From positions 291,218 to 355,217 of the forward strand of contig VZRR01012433.1 in the NCBI GenBank assembly GCA_013398015.1: a stretch of DNA of 64,000 nt, in the 5' to 3' direction. This DNA is from Oreocharis arfaki (Eukaryota; Chordata; Aves; Passeriformes; Paramythiidae). This document shows, in pieces, positions 10,338 to 21,546 of the stretch; within the stretch, counting starts at the first letter, position 1, and every line of letters starts with the position of its first letter. The notes under the pieces were generated by a model, which made no database searches, had not been told where the DNA came from, and saw nothing but the letters and a program-made list of their open reading frames with translations. Position numbers and translations under genes: made by a program.

Positions 10338-12370
10338 TTCGCAGGGAGGGTGCTGTGTGAGCTTCCAGGGTGGTGTGCAGTCTGGGCTTTCTTCTGTTTC
10401 ATGTTTTTTGTGCCTGCTTGAGTTGACAGTGATGGGTCAGGTTCTCCCTTCCACTGGGGTCCTTTGAATAACTGTTACAGCAGGAAGGCTGTTGTGGCAC
10501 TTGACACCGGTGTGCTGGTCCTTCTGGTGCTTACAGGGCTGCTAAAAAGGAGAATCTGGCATTCTACTATTACCTTTGGAGCACTGTACTATTGGGTCCA
10601 TGAGGCAATTGTAGTCTTATCTGTTATTTAGAGATTTGTGTTCTTTTTCTTCAGTATCAGGGTTTCCTTATTGAGTCTTAGAAGCCTGGCTTCTTTTTTT
10701 CTGGACTGTACCAGGGAATGTTTGAAGTTAATCTCCCTATAGAGGATGCATTTTGTTTTTGTATTTGAAGGAGTATGTTTTTCTGTCTTTATCACTCTGT
10801 GGGGGGCTGGGTATTTGATGTGGTGCGAGTTGATTAATTTTCCTCTCTGGTAAATAATTAAAACAAAGCTGCTCAGCTGTTCAGAGTTAAACTTAAAGCC
10901 CTACTGATGAAAATGCTTCCATATGTGCAGAAGTTTCCACACAAGTAGCTGGCTGAGGTTCCCAAGTTGCTGGTCAAGATAGATCTCCTGAATCATCAGA
11001 GGCTTTGTGCAAGAGATCTAGGGTATCTTAAGTTCAAGACCTTAAAAAGAATACTTATGAAGAACAACAATATACTCTGAGTGTGTAATCTCATTTTATG
11101 GTTTGCTATTCTACATGCTTGTTTATAAAATCTGCCCTTCCGTTGTAAATATGTAACAGCCTAAAACTAACTTGATTGTAAAAGAGAAGGGTAAAGAAAT
11201 AAAGATTTCAATACAGTTTGCTTTTTGCAAAATTAATATATATTGGTTATGAGCCCCACCTTAGTTGGCTTGTCTTTGCAGCCACTTAATAATGGATACT
11301 GTGGGGAAGGCAGAGGAGTTCCACTTCAACCAAAGCCTGTGTTGCATTTTCTCTTCACCTCGCTCCAGACACTCATTATTGGTGTCTGTAGTATGGTACA
11401 AAGAACAGATCAGTTCATATCCACAGCAAACTGTGGCCTTGATTCTTTAGTCCTCGGTCACATGCTTGTGCCCCTGAGGATAGTTCAAGTCTCTTCAAGG
11501 GTTGACATGGAGAGAAAATGTAATGTTTGAGAGAAATGTTTGTGTTGGAGAAACCTCTACTAAACAGCATGTGGAGTGTGATTTTTGACCAGAATAGTCT
11601 CCTTTTTCTGCACATGTAGTCAATACAGCAAAATCTGTCTTGGCTTTGCTTTTCCTGCGCTAATAAAGATATTTCCCCCTTTTAGGGGGGAAGAAGAGAC
11701 TGACTTGATGTTTGGTACTGTACAGTGGGGGAGCTAAGATCAATATTATCCCAAGTTGAGAAAATATAGACTGCCACAGATGAGGGATATGGGTCAATAG
11801 ATCAGCAAGGTTTTGCTTAATTATCGCAGAAAATACTATGTCACAAAGTGACAGACACTGGTTTGCTGCTAGGTCTAGACACTGAGGTCAGTCCACCTGT
11901 AAGAATTTTTGGAGGAAAGGAGTCCTCCGTTGGTCACCTTTCAAGTCCTGTCCTCTGATGCTGCATGAGGATTTCTCGAAGTACTCTTAAAGGTCTCAAA
12001 ACCAAAGAAAACACTATTTAAAAAACCAGCTAAAAACCAGAACACTAAACCCGAAAAACCAAAAACCTGAGGCTACCATTGAAGAACCTGTGCTGCCTGT
12101 AGAGGGGTTGCATCTCTGGCAGTGTTGAGATAACAATCTGGGGTGTACTTTCAGAGGGCCTTAGTGATTAGAGGTTGTGCTTTCCAATCTTGGGTATGGG
12201 TTGGGTTCTTTTTAATTTGCTTTTCGTAATCAAGAGGACAGTATCTGGCCTCTCAATTTATGACGGTGTTGGGTAGACTTGTGATCATAATTAGGAAGTG
12301 TAAAGATGCTTTGTGGTGGTGTATCCCTGCCCTGTTCCTAAGGTATTATTCACATAAACTGCTCTTTACT

Positions 12371-13354
12371 TTATAGCCTGCGCCCTCGACAGGAATTTAT
12401 CACTCTGATTGCTCCAGAGATGTTAAAGCTGGTAATTCTTTTTTGTGGGATAGCCCTAAAGTTCGTCACCAAATCAATGGGACTTAAGTGCCTACGGCAA
12501 ATTTTGTTTGAGGACTCCATTTGGATGTCTTGTGTTTAACCCAGGTCGTTGTGCCAAGCATTCCCTGCTGGCTGGCTCTGAGATGCTCAGTTGATACGAG
12601 GCATTCAGCCTTAGGCCGTTCAGGAGGTCTGCATTCAGCGTGTACAGAGTTCATGTCGATATCCCGTGTGAGTGAAATGCTTTCTGGGTTGGTTATTGTT
12701 ACATTGACAAAGACGAGGTTGTCTTGTGGGACAGTGAAGTTAAACTTTGCATCCCTAAGCAGAGTAAGTAACACCAAGAAAGGTCCTATGTATTTGTAAA
12801 TGCCAAACTTCTTTTTCACAGTCTGATTGATGTTAAAGAAGTGCACTCCATGCTCTTGGCTGACATAATGATGGTCTTGGCACTCTGCTGTGTAGCTTTC
12901 ACAAACACCTGAATAACTTCTGACCTTTGGTTTGTAAATCACTTGGGTGCATCTTGCAAGTGGTCTCCCAGTTTGCTTTCCCTTAGTAAAGCAGGTTTTT
13001 CGTGACCATGCTTTGGGAAACATTTTCAACCCAGAAGAGCCTGGCTTTGTTTATTGAAATTTCTTCTGCAAAGATGACATTTTCCAATCTCTAGTGTCAC
13101 ATCTGGACAGAGAAGACTACACTCTTTTATTAGAGGTGATGTAAATCCCAGTCATCCTCACAAACATATGGGAACTATTGAAATCCCTTCTGCCTACAAA
13201 TCATTAATTGGCAACGATGTTCTGAATTCATCATCTTGTCAGCAGGGTTCCTGTTTGAAGAAGGCACTGACAGTAACAGCTGAGCAATTTCTCTCACTGG
13301 GGACTCTGAGGTTGTAAATATGACATGGTCTAATCTCCTTATATAATGTGCTCA
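12371..13354 (-). pseudogene. Possible decayed coding copy, unidentified
   Basis: On the minus strand, four open segments follow each other with changes of frame. They are about 13354-13178, which contains HVIFTTSESPVREIAQLLLS; about 13150-13029, with CPDVTLEIGKCHLCRRNF; 13053-12487, the longest, about 189 codons between stops, with CTQVIYKPKVRSYSGVCES and DNLVFVNVTITNPESISL; and 12487-12374, with LVTNFRAIPQKRITSFNIS. Amino-acid composition in these frames looks protein-like, with balanced hydrophobic strands, scattered Cys and N-x-T/S sequons. Stops and frame changes rule out an intact single-exon gene here. I could not assign a family; a faint resemblance to a transglutaminase barrel segment is too weak to use. 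No poly(A) tail or target duplication was seen. It could be an old retrocopy, part of a lost gene or retroelement, or chance. Confidence 0.3.
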
Positions 13355-15001
13355 CTCTCTCAATTAATATAGGCAGCTAGGTAGCAGTTACTGTAAAAAC
13401 CCAAACTACTTGGATTTTTTACACCTCCTTTGGCAACATGGCACATTTATCAGCAACTGCTAGGGACAGCTAGAGGTAAATCGTGACTGTATTGGGACAT
13501 GTTTGTAAAGGACCAGTGCTAAGGTTCATTATTCACAAGAACAAATTGCTGTACTAGTTAATAAGAGAAATGAAAGCAGTTGCTCTGTTGCAATTGCAAT
13601 GCTGGTTTCCAGAGTGGTGGTTTGATACCACTAAAGGACTGATGGTTATGGGCTTTGCCTCAGTTTAGCTGGTGCTCTCTGAATGGATCCTTGAGGAAAA
13701 TTCCCACTTTCAAGTTTGCTTGGTCAGTTTCAAGTCTCCTAATGGTGGTCTGCACCCTAGCAGGCAGTACTCAATCAAAGCTGAGGGACAGATCGTGAAA
13801 TGCTGTAAAAATTGGTGCAGTGCCACTGACATATCTGCCTTTACCCATTTAGGGGTTTGGCCAAAAAAAGTTACTATCTGCCCAGTCTGTGCTTTCCTTC
13901 TTCCTACACTAGCATAGGTGAGTTTTATTGTAACTGCAGTTTTAGTTGCTTACTGTAAATAGCAGAGCTCACCCTTGGGGTTTGTGTAGGAAATGAATAC
14001 CGTATCAAGGGCACCTTCTGGCACTTCTCTTCGTATTCATCCTCACCTTCAGCCCAATATGTTTTCAGTGAGCAGCAAGAAGTACTTATCTTTATGCCTT
14101 TAAAGACAGTTGAGCCCATGCTACTGGAAGACAGGGGATGTTGACATGTTAAGCTAACGAGAGCCAAATATATTTGTAGTGGTGAGGTCCTGCTAGTGTC
14201 CAGTGGGCTGCAGACTAGTAACTGCAAATGTAATTGATTTTGGCAGAGCCTGATCTTTTTTCAGATGACTTTAGAGCTGAAGCACAAATTAATTAAATAT
14301 TTGAGTAAAGGAAAAATGGAATAAAAGAAAAACTGTACAGAATGAGAGCCTAAGTGAAAAGGTCAGTAATGAGTTCAGGAGGTCAGGGCACTCTCCTTTC
14401 CAAGAATCAGTAAATGCTGCCACTTGAAGAGACATCAGAAGGAATACAGCTGGTTTTAGCTAGCTAGAAGGTATAGGCAAGGTTACAGATGTTAGAGGTG
14501 GACAAAATAATAGATGAAAACTCAATGGTATCTTTCTTTACCCTTGTTGTCTTCTGAGGAAGAACATTGAAACTGAGGGCCGGAGGAAAGATGGGTTGGG
14601 GTATGGTTTCTGGGTTTAGAAAGGAGCTCCTGCCAGAGAAAATACCTGGATATATTTTTTTTGTAAAACAACTCTAGAATATTCAAGCCCTTCTGCAGTC
14701 TTAAATATTGATGTTTGTTTGATTATTTTTTCCCTTAATCAACTTTGCTGAACATACCTCAGTGCATTTACAAAACCATATTTATTTTTGCTGATTGTTC
14801 ATTACTTGTGTTGTGATTCAGCTGAGCTCTTGCCAAGAGAAATGAGTTTCTTACAGAAAACAAGGGCCGCTGAAAAACCTTGTGTTCACAGGTCTTTTAT
14901 TTTGGACTTAATTAAAACTAATTGACATACGTAGCTAGCTTACGTAGTTTAGAAGTTTACCTGCTGAATCAGTTCTTGGATGATTTTGTTGCTGGCTGAT
15001 T

Positions 15002-15011
15002 GGGGGGGGGG
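15002..15011. repeat. Run of ten G
   Basis: Ten consecutive G lie in otherwise AT-balanced intron. It is a plausible length polymorphism or sequencing-error site. No neighbouring G runs make a standard four-tract quadruplex. Confidence 0.9.
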
Positions 15012-15618
15012 AAGCAGAGCTACTCATCTTCCTCCAAAGGCAGTGCAATCAGTGCAGACGTGTGAAGGCACTTTCCCAGAGCAGTGATTGCCATCCTGTT
15101 GATCAGCCACTAGAAGAGTATTCAGAGGCAATTGTTTATTTGCAGCTGTGCAGGAGCAAGCAGGCAGAGGGTAGTGACCCTTGGCTGGTGAGGAGCAGAA
15201 GGCACTATCTGTGGAGGGTTGGGAGACAGCTGGGGACTTTAAAATGTAGTGATGGCAGAGCCATGCTTTATGATTGTTGTGTTTCTGCGTCTGCACAGAA
15301 GCTATCCCAGAGGCCTGAACTGTGAATGAAACAGAGAGCTGATACCACAATAAAGAAAACCCTGTATATTTGCATATTAGGTGTGGTTTCCTCAGGTGAC
15401 GCAGTGCAGCAGCTCAGCCATTGCCTTCTCCATCCCCTTATTTCTAGAAATGGAAACATGCTGCTGCACAGGTAACCTTATTTTGAAACTTGGGCTTTTG
15501 CTCCAGAGCAGCCACTGTTTCTGTTTTTCCACCTGACGTAGCTGCAGTAGGGGGGCAGATTTTCTTCAGTCTACTCCACAACTTGCTTGCCTGCCTCTCT
15601 GCCTCAAGTTGGCTGAAT

Positions 15619-15632
15619 TCTCTCTCTCTCTT
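15619..15632. repeat. Short (CT)n tract
   Basis: A TC-alternating tract lies in a pyrimidine-rich stretch. It is too short to be more than a low-complexity site. Confidence 0.7.
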
Positions 15633-17854
15633 CTCCTTGTTACATATGCTAGAAAGGCAGTGTACTGCTAAATCCTGCCTGTCTTGTGGGAGACTTCCCA
15701 GCTGGGACTCAGGTGGATAAGGCAAGTGTGCTTTTACCTTTGTAGTGGAGTGGAAAGCAAGCAAAGTCCAGGGATAAAAAAAAATAAAAATCTCTTTTTA
15801 ATTGTTCTACTGGGAGGTGATTACATGGCAAGAAAAACATTGATGGAAATATGTGGTATATGGAGAATACTGAATTTGGAAATACAGTTGCCCCTCCAGG
15901 GAGTTCTTTGCCCATCATTCGTACTTCTTGTGCGTTTTTCTGATAAAAACCAAATTGGCTGGGAATATAGCATGGTAGGTGTTTATATAATTATGAGCTG
16001 AAGTACCTAGTTAATTTTAATTAGTCACAAACCCAGCCAATGTCAGAATAGCTGAATTTTTGGCCACACAGTGTGCATTATCTTTTCAAATGTAAAGAAA
16101 GTCACTTGAATGCAAAATGCAGTTGTCACTGGAGGGAGAATGGGTTTTATTCTGTAGAGAGGTGTGTGCATGTACATATTTAGGTGTTTTGTTCTGCAGC
16201 TGAAATAATTAACGAGAGTGGGGAAATGTCTTGCCCAGATCAAAATTGTATTGCAACAGGACTGATTAAATATTTTCCCTTTGTTTTGTTTTGTGTGTGT
16301 CTAGTTGCTCTCATTATTATAGGAGGCACAGTGTCCATCTATGTGCAGTACTTTGTGCTTTACTAATGAGCTGTAACTTTCTGCACTACCTTGTATATCG
16401 TAACCCCCCATGACTGAAGATCTTTTCCTTGTTCTGCAGCGATGCTTTTAGGCTGTTACTGTGACCGACTTAACCTTGCTGTTCTTCGCAGTCTGGCTGC
16501 TGTGCAGTCACCTTTCGGAAGGACATTTAAGAAGTACTTTATTCCCTTCACAAAATATAGATTGAGCAGTGCAAATAAAATAAGGTTTGGAAATGGCTTC
16601 AGAAGTGTAAACTGTGGAAGGTCATGTTTGCTTCTTAGCCGTAAGATGCTTTGGGACAGCTCTTAGGGTGTGCTTTTTAGTCTGGTCCTAGGTAAGTAAA
16701 TGATATTTACTCGAGTGGTGCCTTTGTTTGGTTCTATCATTCTTGAATATACAGTGTCCATTGGTAGATCAGGAAATTTGTTAAATTATGGGATGGCAGA
16801 GGTCTTGCAGGACAAAAGGAGTGTTGGCCATGGTGTGGTTAGGTTCCTTTGATTGCCACCTTCGACTTTGAATGGCTTGGAAACAGCTCACTTATTAATT
16901 GTGGTTTTTAGAAGCAATTAAGGACTCTGGAGAAACACTAGGGATAAAGTGCATGGATACTTGTTGCCAGTGCAGTGAATTTAATTGCCTTGATTTAAGA
17001 TATGGCTGTCCCCAGCTGCCCACTCTGTCCCAGTGCTGGAAGCTGCTGCTGGCTCTGCAGAACTGGATAGTTTGCCCATGACTGATTTGATCAGTGGAGT
17101 GCTTGTCTTGATGTCCTGGCCTGAGGGCACTCTCCAGGCATGGTGAACTGTAGCAGAAGGGTGGCTGCAACCACTTGAATTGCCAAGGGTCTGTTAGAGC
17201 TCGTTTGTCAGAACCCTCATTCCACCTGATTTATGTGGAGCATTAAAATGAAGTGGTACTATTTTTTTTGGCCATAATTTGGGTTTTCAGTTTTGTGTTT
17301 CTCATTTAGAAACACTTAGCAGTCATTAATGATGTGTTGACATTTCAATAATAAGCTTTTCTCTCTGCGTGCTTTAGATCTTGACCATTTTCACTTGCTC
17401 TGGGTTAAAATTGAGGTTGAAATCCAGGCTCCACAAAAGCAGGCTACAATTGTATCTTGTATGAACAGATTCACAGTTTGCTTTTTATTTTATTTCTTTA
17501 GCTGAATAAACTTGTATCTTTTACAAGGTAAGTGTTCAGTAGAATGAATAAGAGCAAAGAGACTGCGATACATGTGTCTGTAGAAAGAGTTGAATCTGCT
17601 CTTCATGATAAAAGAGATACCCATTTATTTTGCTGGAAGACTGCTCCTTTTCTGTCACTGAAGAAGTTAATGTTAAGTATAGACAGAACTGTATCTATGA
17701 ACAACACAGGGTTAAGATGGTATTGAGTATGGTTCTGATGTGCTTCCATTTTTGATCTCCCTCAGGGTGGTTAAGAGGTTGTTAATAAAGGAGCAGACTC
17801 AGAGAGGAAGGTGTTAGATAAACCCCAAAATGTATACCCAAAACAGATTAAATG

Positions 17855-17867
17855 AAAAAAAAAAAAA
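17855..17867. repeat. Poly(A) run of 13
   Basis: This is an A homopolymer after ATG. A second A run of about nine follows at about 17949. No retroposon body was recognised. Confidence 0.85.
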
Positions 17868-18891
17868 TCCAAGACAAAAGAGGCAATTCCAGGCTTGTGG
17901 ATGTCCCTTATTACTTTCATACACCTGTCTTTATAAATTTATGTCCTTAAAAAAAAAACAGCTGAAGTTTGAAGAACTGGGATTTAAGATGACAACTTTC
18001 TTCTCAGTATAAATGACAGTCAATCAATTTAATGCCAAGAAAAATTTTCTAGTCCTCTTCTCCTGAAAATTCTGGCTTTCTGAGCTGCAGATACATGGCA
18101 GTATCAGGACAAACCCCCTGGCTGGGGGGGTGAAACAAGACTATCCCTGCCTGCATGCCTCTTCGTGCCGCCCACAGTTATATTCCTGGAAGCAGGATGG
18201 GTGGGAGAGGATACACATCAGCAGAGCATCTTCATGATCCTTGTACAGCCCGCTGTGATAGTGATGGTGGTGGGCTCAGCTTCCCTGACAGGGTTGCCTG
18301 AGCAGTGTGGCACTGGAGGTAGTGCTGACTTGGGATGTGACCCATTCTTGCAGTGAGACCTGGAGGGGTATCCTGAGCCAAGTCCTCATGGTAGGCTTTG
18401 AGTAGCTTATGAATAGTTTTGCCACCACTTGAAAAGTGAGTGTTTCAATGTGAGAAAAGAAATAGTTAATACAGGCTATTAAAACCACTTCCAGGTCATA
18501 CAAAGGGCTTTTCTCTGTTGGATCTTGAGCTACCCACTTTATGAAGTAGGTCAGAATCCTGGTTTTACAAAAAAACATCCTTGAGCTGGAGACTGAGTTA
18601 TTCAGTGCCATTCAGAGACTAGAACCTGAATCAGGATTTTGGGTATCAGTGCTGTACCTGATCTCATGTGCTCTTTTTATGCTCTTAGACTAACCTAAAA
18701 CCCTTTTAAGATCGTTCATCTCCAGGTGGATTCATTGGGAAGTAACAATGAACTTAGCATTCCTCTAGAGATGGAATTGGAACAGAGGTTGTCATTTCAA
18801 AAGGCTTGCTTTTGTACGTCAGTTAGATGCTTTCTTTCAAAAACACCACTTGGCCTGGAAGTGCATTTTCTGAGCAGGACTCTCACATCAG

Positions 18892-19527
18892 CTAGAGGCC
18901 CTGCCTAGTGTGGCAGCTGTGCCAAGGAATCCATCTCTGCCCAGAGGTCCATTTCACTGCCAAAGCCTCAGCATTATTAAATACCAGCCCATCTGCATAG
19001 ATATAAAAAAGCATCCCCTGCCCCAGCAGACTGTCCAGTCCCTCTGCATGTATGTGACTGGTATTATTGGAATAAAGCGAGCCTGTCTCAGGAGCCAGCG
19101 TGATCTTTGCTGAGCTCCGAGTGACGGCTGCCATCCAGGTGAAATGACTGTCCCCTGCGTGCTCTGAAGAGTTGCTGTGGTACAGTACTGATTCCACCAA
19201 CAGTGCATTAGAGGTCTTACACCAAGTTGGACAGTCTGTCATCCCACTGCAGTGGTGACAGCTGCCTTCAAAAGCTGCCTGGAAAGGAAGCTTTTTAATT
19301 ACTGCAGAGCACAGGGAATGTGCTAATTTGTAATTTGGCAGAAGCAGCCTGTGGGCTGGAGCTTCCCAGCTCCGGACTGCTTTGTAGATAGCCTGCAACC
19401 CAGGCAGTGATGGAGCCAGGACTGAGGACTTCATTACTGCTGGGGCTCTGCGCAGGTTCAAGAAGCGACAGCAATGTTGGAATCTTGGGACAGGAGCCAG
19501 TGTTTTATTAGTATAAATGCAAGGCAA
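18892..19527 (-). other. 211-codon open frame, unidentified
   Basis: An uninterrupted minus-strand frame of about 211 codons ends just below 18900, inside intron 3 and antisense to EPHA5. I see no signal peptide, transmembrane segment or known motif. Residues of note are Cys-rich patches around CHHCSGMTDCPTWC and many Ser, Ala and Leu. The region is GC-richer than its surroundings, which lowers stop density, and the opposite strand also has open frames. It may be chance, an eroded retroposed sequence or part of an antisense transcript. I would not call it a gene without transcript or conservation evidence. Confidence 0.15.
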
Positions 19528-20150
19528 TTGGGCATGTTAAATACTGGAAAAAATTCACAGCAGGCAGGAAGAGGTCCAGGATGATGGGGAGATGCCATGG
19601 ATAATTGCCAAGGTCCACAGATGCCCTGTGACCCTGTGCTGCTGGGATTTCCTCCATTGCAATGGTTGACTTGCAGCAGATTGAGTGGTGTCATTGCAGG
19701 CTGCAATGTCTAGAGCAAAGTGCCTGCAGAGGGAATTCGAGGCAAAAATGGCTTAAGGCTCACAGAGTACTGTGGCAAAAACAATCATGGGACCCTCCAG
19801 TACAAAGTCAGATGTTGGTCAGGGCATTTGTAGGCACGAGTGTGCTGGTAAGGGGTAAGCAGACAGGTGATGGGATTTCACTCTTCCTGTCCTGCCTGAC
19901 TTTGGGTCTGCTTTTTGCCTGAGGACTTGATGCTCTTTCACTGCCAGAGCAGGTGATCAACAAGAGACTCTTTCTAGAAGTGAAATGCATGGAAATGGCT
20001 GCAAACCTCTGAAGAAAAAGGCAGGTGTCTGTGTTGCAAAATAATCTTTTCTTCTCTGCCTACCCAAAGTCCTCAGTCAGGCTCAGATAAAAGCTTTTCT
20101 CCCCTCCCTGGGCACAAGACTGGCCCATATTATTTATTTATTTGTAAAGC

Positions 20151-20169
20151 TTTTTTTTTTTTTTTTTTN
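20151..20169. repeat. Poly(T) run ending in an ambiguous base
   Basis: Eighteen T are followed by a single N at 20169, then CTTTTACATT. The N is the only ambiguous base in the window and marks an unresolved homopolymer edge. ATTATTTATTTATTTG lies just upstream (about 20129-20144). Confidence 0.95.
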
Positions 20170-21528
20170 CTTTTACATTATTTTTCTTTGCTCTCACAGT
20201 TCAAGCATGATTTAATGTGTCAAAACTAGTTTGCTTAGCTGGCCTTGATTGTCTTGCATACTTCCACTAAAACAGGGCAGTCTTCCTTCCAGGCACTGCT
20301 GCTGCCCAGACAAATTAAGTGTCACAGCAGCTAGGACCTGCTCTTGTGTTGTGACAGCAGTAGCATCCTTCAACAAAGCCGTCAGCAGGGAATTTATATG
20401 GGGGTAATGCCTACAGATATGGCTTGGGTCAGGGCAGTGTGGACCCACACAGGCAGATGTGGAGACAAGCTTATGCTCAAGAGACTTAATCGATCATTCA
20501 TGTGCGAAAGCATTTTGGTCCAGATTCAGAGTCTAGTTAGTGCTACAGAGAGAAGGAAACCATCCTGTTGGTGCCTGCACTAGTGAGCCTGGCAGAAATA
20601 ACATTGAGAGACCTTGCTGCAGGGTAGTGGTGCCAGACTGATACATCTGGTTGCAGGTTTCCTGGCAGAAATGAGTTGCAGTGTGATCTTTTGCTTTCTG
20701 TAGTCAGTGGGGATTTTATCATTGATTTTGGTGGGAGTGAGATGATAATCTTTCATGATAGGTTAACTAAATTATTTCCTGGCCTAGATCTTTATTAAGT
20801 GTTGCGCTGACTGCCAGCAGAACACAGCCTATAGGAAAGAAATTTAGTTCATGATAATTGGTGTAACTCTGATCAGACCTGTTTGTCAGCAAGTGGTCTG
20901 ATCCTGATCTCCAGACCTCCCAAATATCAGAGTTTCTGGCGTTCTGTGGTTGTCTTTTTCTCATCTCGTGCAGAGGGACACAAGCTAAAGTTCATCCACC
21001 TGTTTCTGCACTATTCTCCATTGAAAAAAGTAAGGAAGAGGTTTTGAGTCACTTCCCACTTTAATTAGTTTAAAATGGCATAGCAGCCCTTGAGCCTCCC
21101 TGCAGGATGTGGTACATCATAGGAAGCCTTCCCTAAGGTGCTGCTGTGTGCTCAACTGAGCAAGAGCTCTGCTCTTGGCATCCTCGTCACTGATGTCTTC
21201 GGGCTCTTGCCTCCTGGATGCCTCAGTAACCCAGGACTCAGCAGTCAGGTCAGACATCTCCCAGTGTGTTCTTGCTGGGGTGTGTGGGATGGCTGCCAGA
21301 TGGAAGTCTGGTGCTCGGGGACTAGTGAAATGATTGTGTGAGTCTGTTATTGACTGAGCTCTGAGCATGGCTAATGGCATTGATGAGTTGTGTCATCCTG
21401 ATGGTGAAGGCACTGGGTCGTGCACTGGCTCTGAAATGTAGCATGTTAAGTGCATTGGTAGATGGGGGGAAGTGTCCCCTGCCAAATCCTGCCCTTCTGA
21501 AATAATGTGGGATTCTTTGATTTCTCCT

Positions 21529-21546
21529 GTTTTGTTTGTTTGTTTG
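21529..21546. repeat. Short (TTTG)n microsatellite
   Basis: Three to four TTTG units are followed by GGGG. It is short and imperfect. Confidence 0.75.

Noticed and set aside
9685..10467. The continuous 260-codon frame as an intact gene
   Set aside because: The clear AG acceptor at 9666 and GTAAGG donor at 10331, with the standard 664-nt length, show it is an internal exon and the 3' part is intron.
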